Shown here: positions 6,960 through 8,699 of the stretch, piece after piece | Layout: the number at the start of each line of letters is the position of its first letter | How positions within the stretch are numbered: the first letter of the stretch is position 1 | From: an uncultured Alphaproteobacteria bacterium | GTDB taxonomy: Bacteria; Pseudomonadota; Alphaproteobacteria; Sphingomonadales; Sphingomonadaceae | Direction of reading: 5' to 3' | DNA: 8,699 nt | Assembly: GCA_903939555.1 (NCBI GenBank) | Contig: CAJAHV010000154.1 | Location: forward strand, 1 to 8,699 | Notes under the pieces: model-generated | What the model was told of the DNA's origin: nothing | Seen by the model: only the letters and a program-made list of their open reading frames with translations | Databases searched by the model: none | Translations under genes and position numbers: made by a program

Positions 6960-7832
6960 GTGTTACACACGCTTCCCGATATCGCGCAGGTCGCGATCGA
7001 TTTTGCCCGGCTGCCGCTGCGCCCCGATGTCTTCACGATTGCTCCCTTCGAAGCCTTTGGCGCGCTGTTGGGGCCGTTTTCGCTGCGCTGGTACAGCCTG
7101 TCCTATATCGCCGCGATCCTGGGCGGCTGGTGGCTGCTGACGCAGATGATAAAGCAGCCCGGCGCGCCGATGACCGCCACCAATGTCGATGATTTCATCA
7201 CCTGGGCAACGCTGGGGGTCATCCTTGGCGGGCGGCTCGGCTATGTGATCTTCTACAATCCGGCACAATATCTTGCCGAACCGCTGGCGATCCTGCGGGT
7301 CTGGGACGGCGGCATGTCGTTCCACGGCGGCTGTTTCGGGGTGATTGTGGGTTGCTGGGGCTTTGGCCTTGCCAACAAGGTGTCGGGCCTGCGCGTGCTC
7401 GATTATGTCGCCACCGTTTCGCCGCTGGGCCTGGGTCTCGGGCGGCTGGCCAATTTCGTCAATGGCGAGCTCTGGGGGCGGCCCACCGGCAGCAACTGGG
7501 GTGTCATCTTCCCCTTTGCCGGGCCAGAGCCGCGTTACCCGTCGCAACTGTTCGAATTCGCCCTCGAAGGCGTAGTGTTGATGACCATCCTGACGACAAT
7601 GTTCTGGGCGACGCGGGCGCGCTTTCGCCCCGGGCTGCTATCGGGCGTATTCGGCATCGGCTATGGCGTGTCGCGCTTCATCGTCGAATTCTTCCGCGAA
7701 CCCGACCGGCAGTTGGGCATCCTGCCATCGGGATTGACCATGGGCCAGTTGCTGACCCTGCCGATCATCCTTGCCGGGGTGTTGCTGATCATCAACGCCA
7801 TGCGCCGTCCGGCAACGCCCCTGCTGGCATGA
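6960..7832 (+). CDS. lgt: Prolipoprotein diacylglyceryl transferase
   Basis: Lgt is an inner-membrane enzyme that moves diacylglycerol from phosphatidylglycerol onto the lipobox cysteine of prolipoproteins, the first step of lipoprotein maturation. From the GTG at 6960 the protein has 290 residues, normal for the family. Several hydrophobic helices are seen. Conserved residues include RWY (43-45), SFHGG (120-124) with the essential His, the signature GRLANFVNGELWGRPTG (161-177), and SRFIVEFFREPD (238-249) with the Arg and Glu that match the E. coli catalytic region. The start is uncertain: the in-frame TTG at 6948 directly follows AAAAGG, which then leaves too little spacing, whereas GTG 6960 lies 12 bases after that purine run. 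Both add or remove only four residues. The downstream methyltransferase start overlaps its stop (ATGA), implying co-translation. Confidence 0.95.
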   Translation: MLHTLPDIAQVAIDFARLPLRPDVFTIAPFEAFGALLGPFSLRWYSLSYIAAILGGWWLLTQMIKQPGAPMTATNVDDFITWATLGVILGGRLGYVIFYNPAQYLAEPLAILRVWDGGMSFHGGCFGVIVGCWGFGLANKVSGLRVLDYVATVSPLGLGLGRLANFVNGELWGRPTGSNWGVIFPFAGPEPRYPSQLFEFALEGVVLMTILTTMFWATRARFRPGLLSGVFGIGYGVSRFIVEFFREPDRQLGILPSGLTMGQLLTLPIILAGVLLIINAMRRPATPLLA

Positions 7833-8699
7833 CCGATCTGACGGCGGCGCTGCGGGCGCGCATCGCAGCCGACGGGCCGCTGCGGCTCGATGACTGGATG
7901 GCTGCGTGCAATGCCCGTTATTATGCGACGCGCGACCCCTTTGGTGCGGCGGGTGATTTCACCACCGCGCCCGAGATCAGCCAGATGTTCGGCGAAATGG
8001 TCGGCGGCTGGATCGCCGACATCTGGCTACGCGCCGGCTCGCCGGCGCTGCGGCTTGTGGAACTCGGGCCCGGGCGCGGCACGTTGATGGCCGATGCGAT
8101 GCGGGTCTGCGCCCGGCAGCCGGGCTTTGCCGATCGCGTCGCGCTGGCGCTGGTCGAAACCAGCCCGGTGCTGCGCCGCGCCCAGGCCGAACGCCTGGCG
8201 GCGACATGGCATGACACGCTCGACGCCGTGCCCGATGACCGGCCCGTGATCATCATCGCCAATGAATTCTTCGATGCGCTGCCGGTCCGCCAAAGCCTTG
8301 GCGGTGACCGTGAACGCGCCGTCACCACCACCGCCACCGGCTTTGCGCCCACCGCGATCGCCGCCCCCGGCCTGCCCGCCGGCGAAATTGGCGAGGCCGG
8401 CGCAACATTGGCCGGCCATATCGGGGAACGAATCTGCCGGCGCGGCGGCGCGGCGCTGATCATCGATTATGGCTATGCGGCCGGGCCGGCGCCCGACACG
8501 TTGCAGGCGCTGCGTCACCATGGCGCCGCCGATCCCTTTGCCGATCCGGGAGAGGCTGACCTGACCACCCATGTCGATTTTGCCGCGCTGGCGGCGGCGG
8601 CCGGCAACGCCCGGGCGTGGGGGCCGCTACCCCAGGGTGTCTGGCTGGCCCGGTTGGGCATCGAAGCGCGCGCTGCGGCGCTGTCGGCGCGGGCGCCAC
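7829..8699 (+). CDS. MidA/NDUFAF7-family SAM-dependent methyltransferase, 3' end missing
   Basis: An open frame of 290 codons begins at ATG 7829, overlapping the lgt stop, and runs off the right edge. The family is usually about 350 residues. The mitochondrial homologue NDUFAF7 methylates an arginine of a complex I subunit; the role of bacterial members is less well defined. Features: YYATRDPFGAAGDFTTAPEI (31-50), which is the family's N-terminal hallmark; the SAM-binding loop VELGPGRGTLMAD (77-89); VETSP (109-113), the acidic end of the next strand; IANEFFDALPVRQ (143-155); IIDYGY (211-216); and LQALRHHGAADPFADPGEAD (225-244) followed by LTTHVDF. The stretch after VRQ (156-190) is somewhat short and low in complexity, but the frame is intact. 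The first residues MTDLTAALRARIAADGPLRL match family starts. Confidence 0.93.
   Translation, partial: MTDLTAALRARIAADGPLRLDDWMAACNARYYATRDPFGAAGDFTTAPEISQMFGEMVGGWIADIWLRAGSPALRLVELGPGRGTLMADAMRVCARQPGFADRVALALVETSPVLRRAQAERLAATWHDTLDAVPDDRPVIIIANEFFDALPVRQSLGGDRERAVTTTATGFAPTAIAAPGLPAGEIGEAGATLAGHIGERICRRGGAALIIDYGYAAGPAPDTLQALRHHGAADPFADPGEADLTTHVDFAALAAAAGNARAWGPLPQGVWLARLGIEARAAALSARAP

Noticed and set aside
6872..7036. N-terminal extension of the first dehydrogenase
   Set aside because: The extension runs through the predicted promoter into the lgt coding region, and ATG 6871 has a clear GGAG upstream.
7921..8572. Overlapping - strand open frames of about 180 codons opposite the methyltransferase
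   Set aside because: They are shadows of the methyltransferase frame, which contains all family motifs; the - strand translations are Arg/Ala/Ser-rich without recognisable domains.

Overview
This window looks like GC-rich chromosomal DNA from an alphaproteobacterium, most likely of the order Sphingomonadales. That assignment is inferred from codon style, protein style and the kind of short palindromic repeats present; there is no rRNA or other marker gene. I see no tRNA, rRNA, CRISPR array, transposase or phage gene.

Layout. (a) 1-863: the 3' end of a sulfotransferase gene on the + strand, a 17-bp tandem duplication across its stop codon, a decayed C-terminal fragment of an MBL-fold metallo-hydrolase, and a hairpin with a T-run. 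(b) 864-1799: an intact cation-efflux (CDF family) transporter on the + strand. (c) 1800-1999: a convergent intergenic region with a palindromic repeat element. (d) 6871 down to 2000 on the - strand: a four-gene catabolic operon in the order acyl-CoA dehydrogenase with the catalytic Glu, acyl-CoA dehydrogenase without it, AMP-forming acyl-CoA ligase, and a small HD-domain protein with a full six-ligand di-metal set. A composite palindromic repeat of about 140 bp lies between the two dehydrogenase genes. (e) 6872-6959: a divergent control region with a plausible sigma70 promoter and two palindromes. (f) 6960-8699: lgt (prolipoprotein diacylglyceryl transferase), overlapped by 4 bp by a MidA/NDUFAF7-family methyltransferase gene that runs off the right edge.

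How the genes work together. The - strand operon reads as a beta-oxidation-type module. The ligase would activate a carboxylic acid to its CoA thioester, and the two dehydrogenases would introduce the alpha-beta double bond. The two dehydrogenase sequences complement each other: one keeps the catalytic Glu region (IEGGTSE) but lacks the usual RxxFG/Q-GG flavin-binding motifs, and the other keeps those motifs but has no catalytic Glu. This is the pattern known for obligate alpha2beta2 dehydrogenases such as mycobacterial ChsE4-ChsE5, which act on sterol side chains. A bulky or branched isoprenoid or steroid-like acid is therefore a reasonable but unproven substrate class. The terminal HD protein resembles the PhnZ/TmpB/inositol-oxygenase side of the HD superfamily more than a signalling phosphodiesterase. 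It is the least explained part of the operon. The lgt-methyltransferase pair is ordinary housekeeping.
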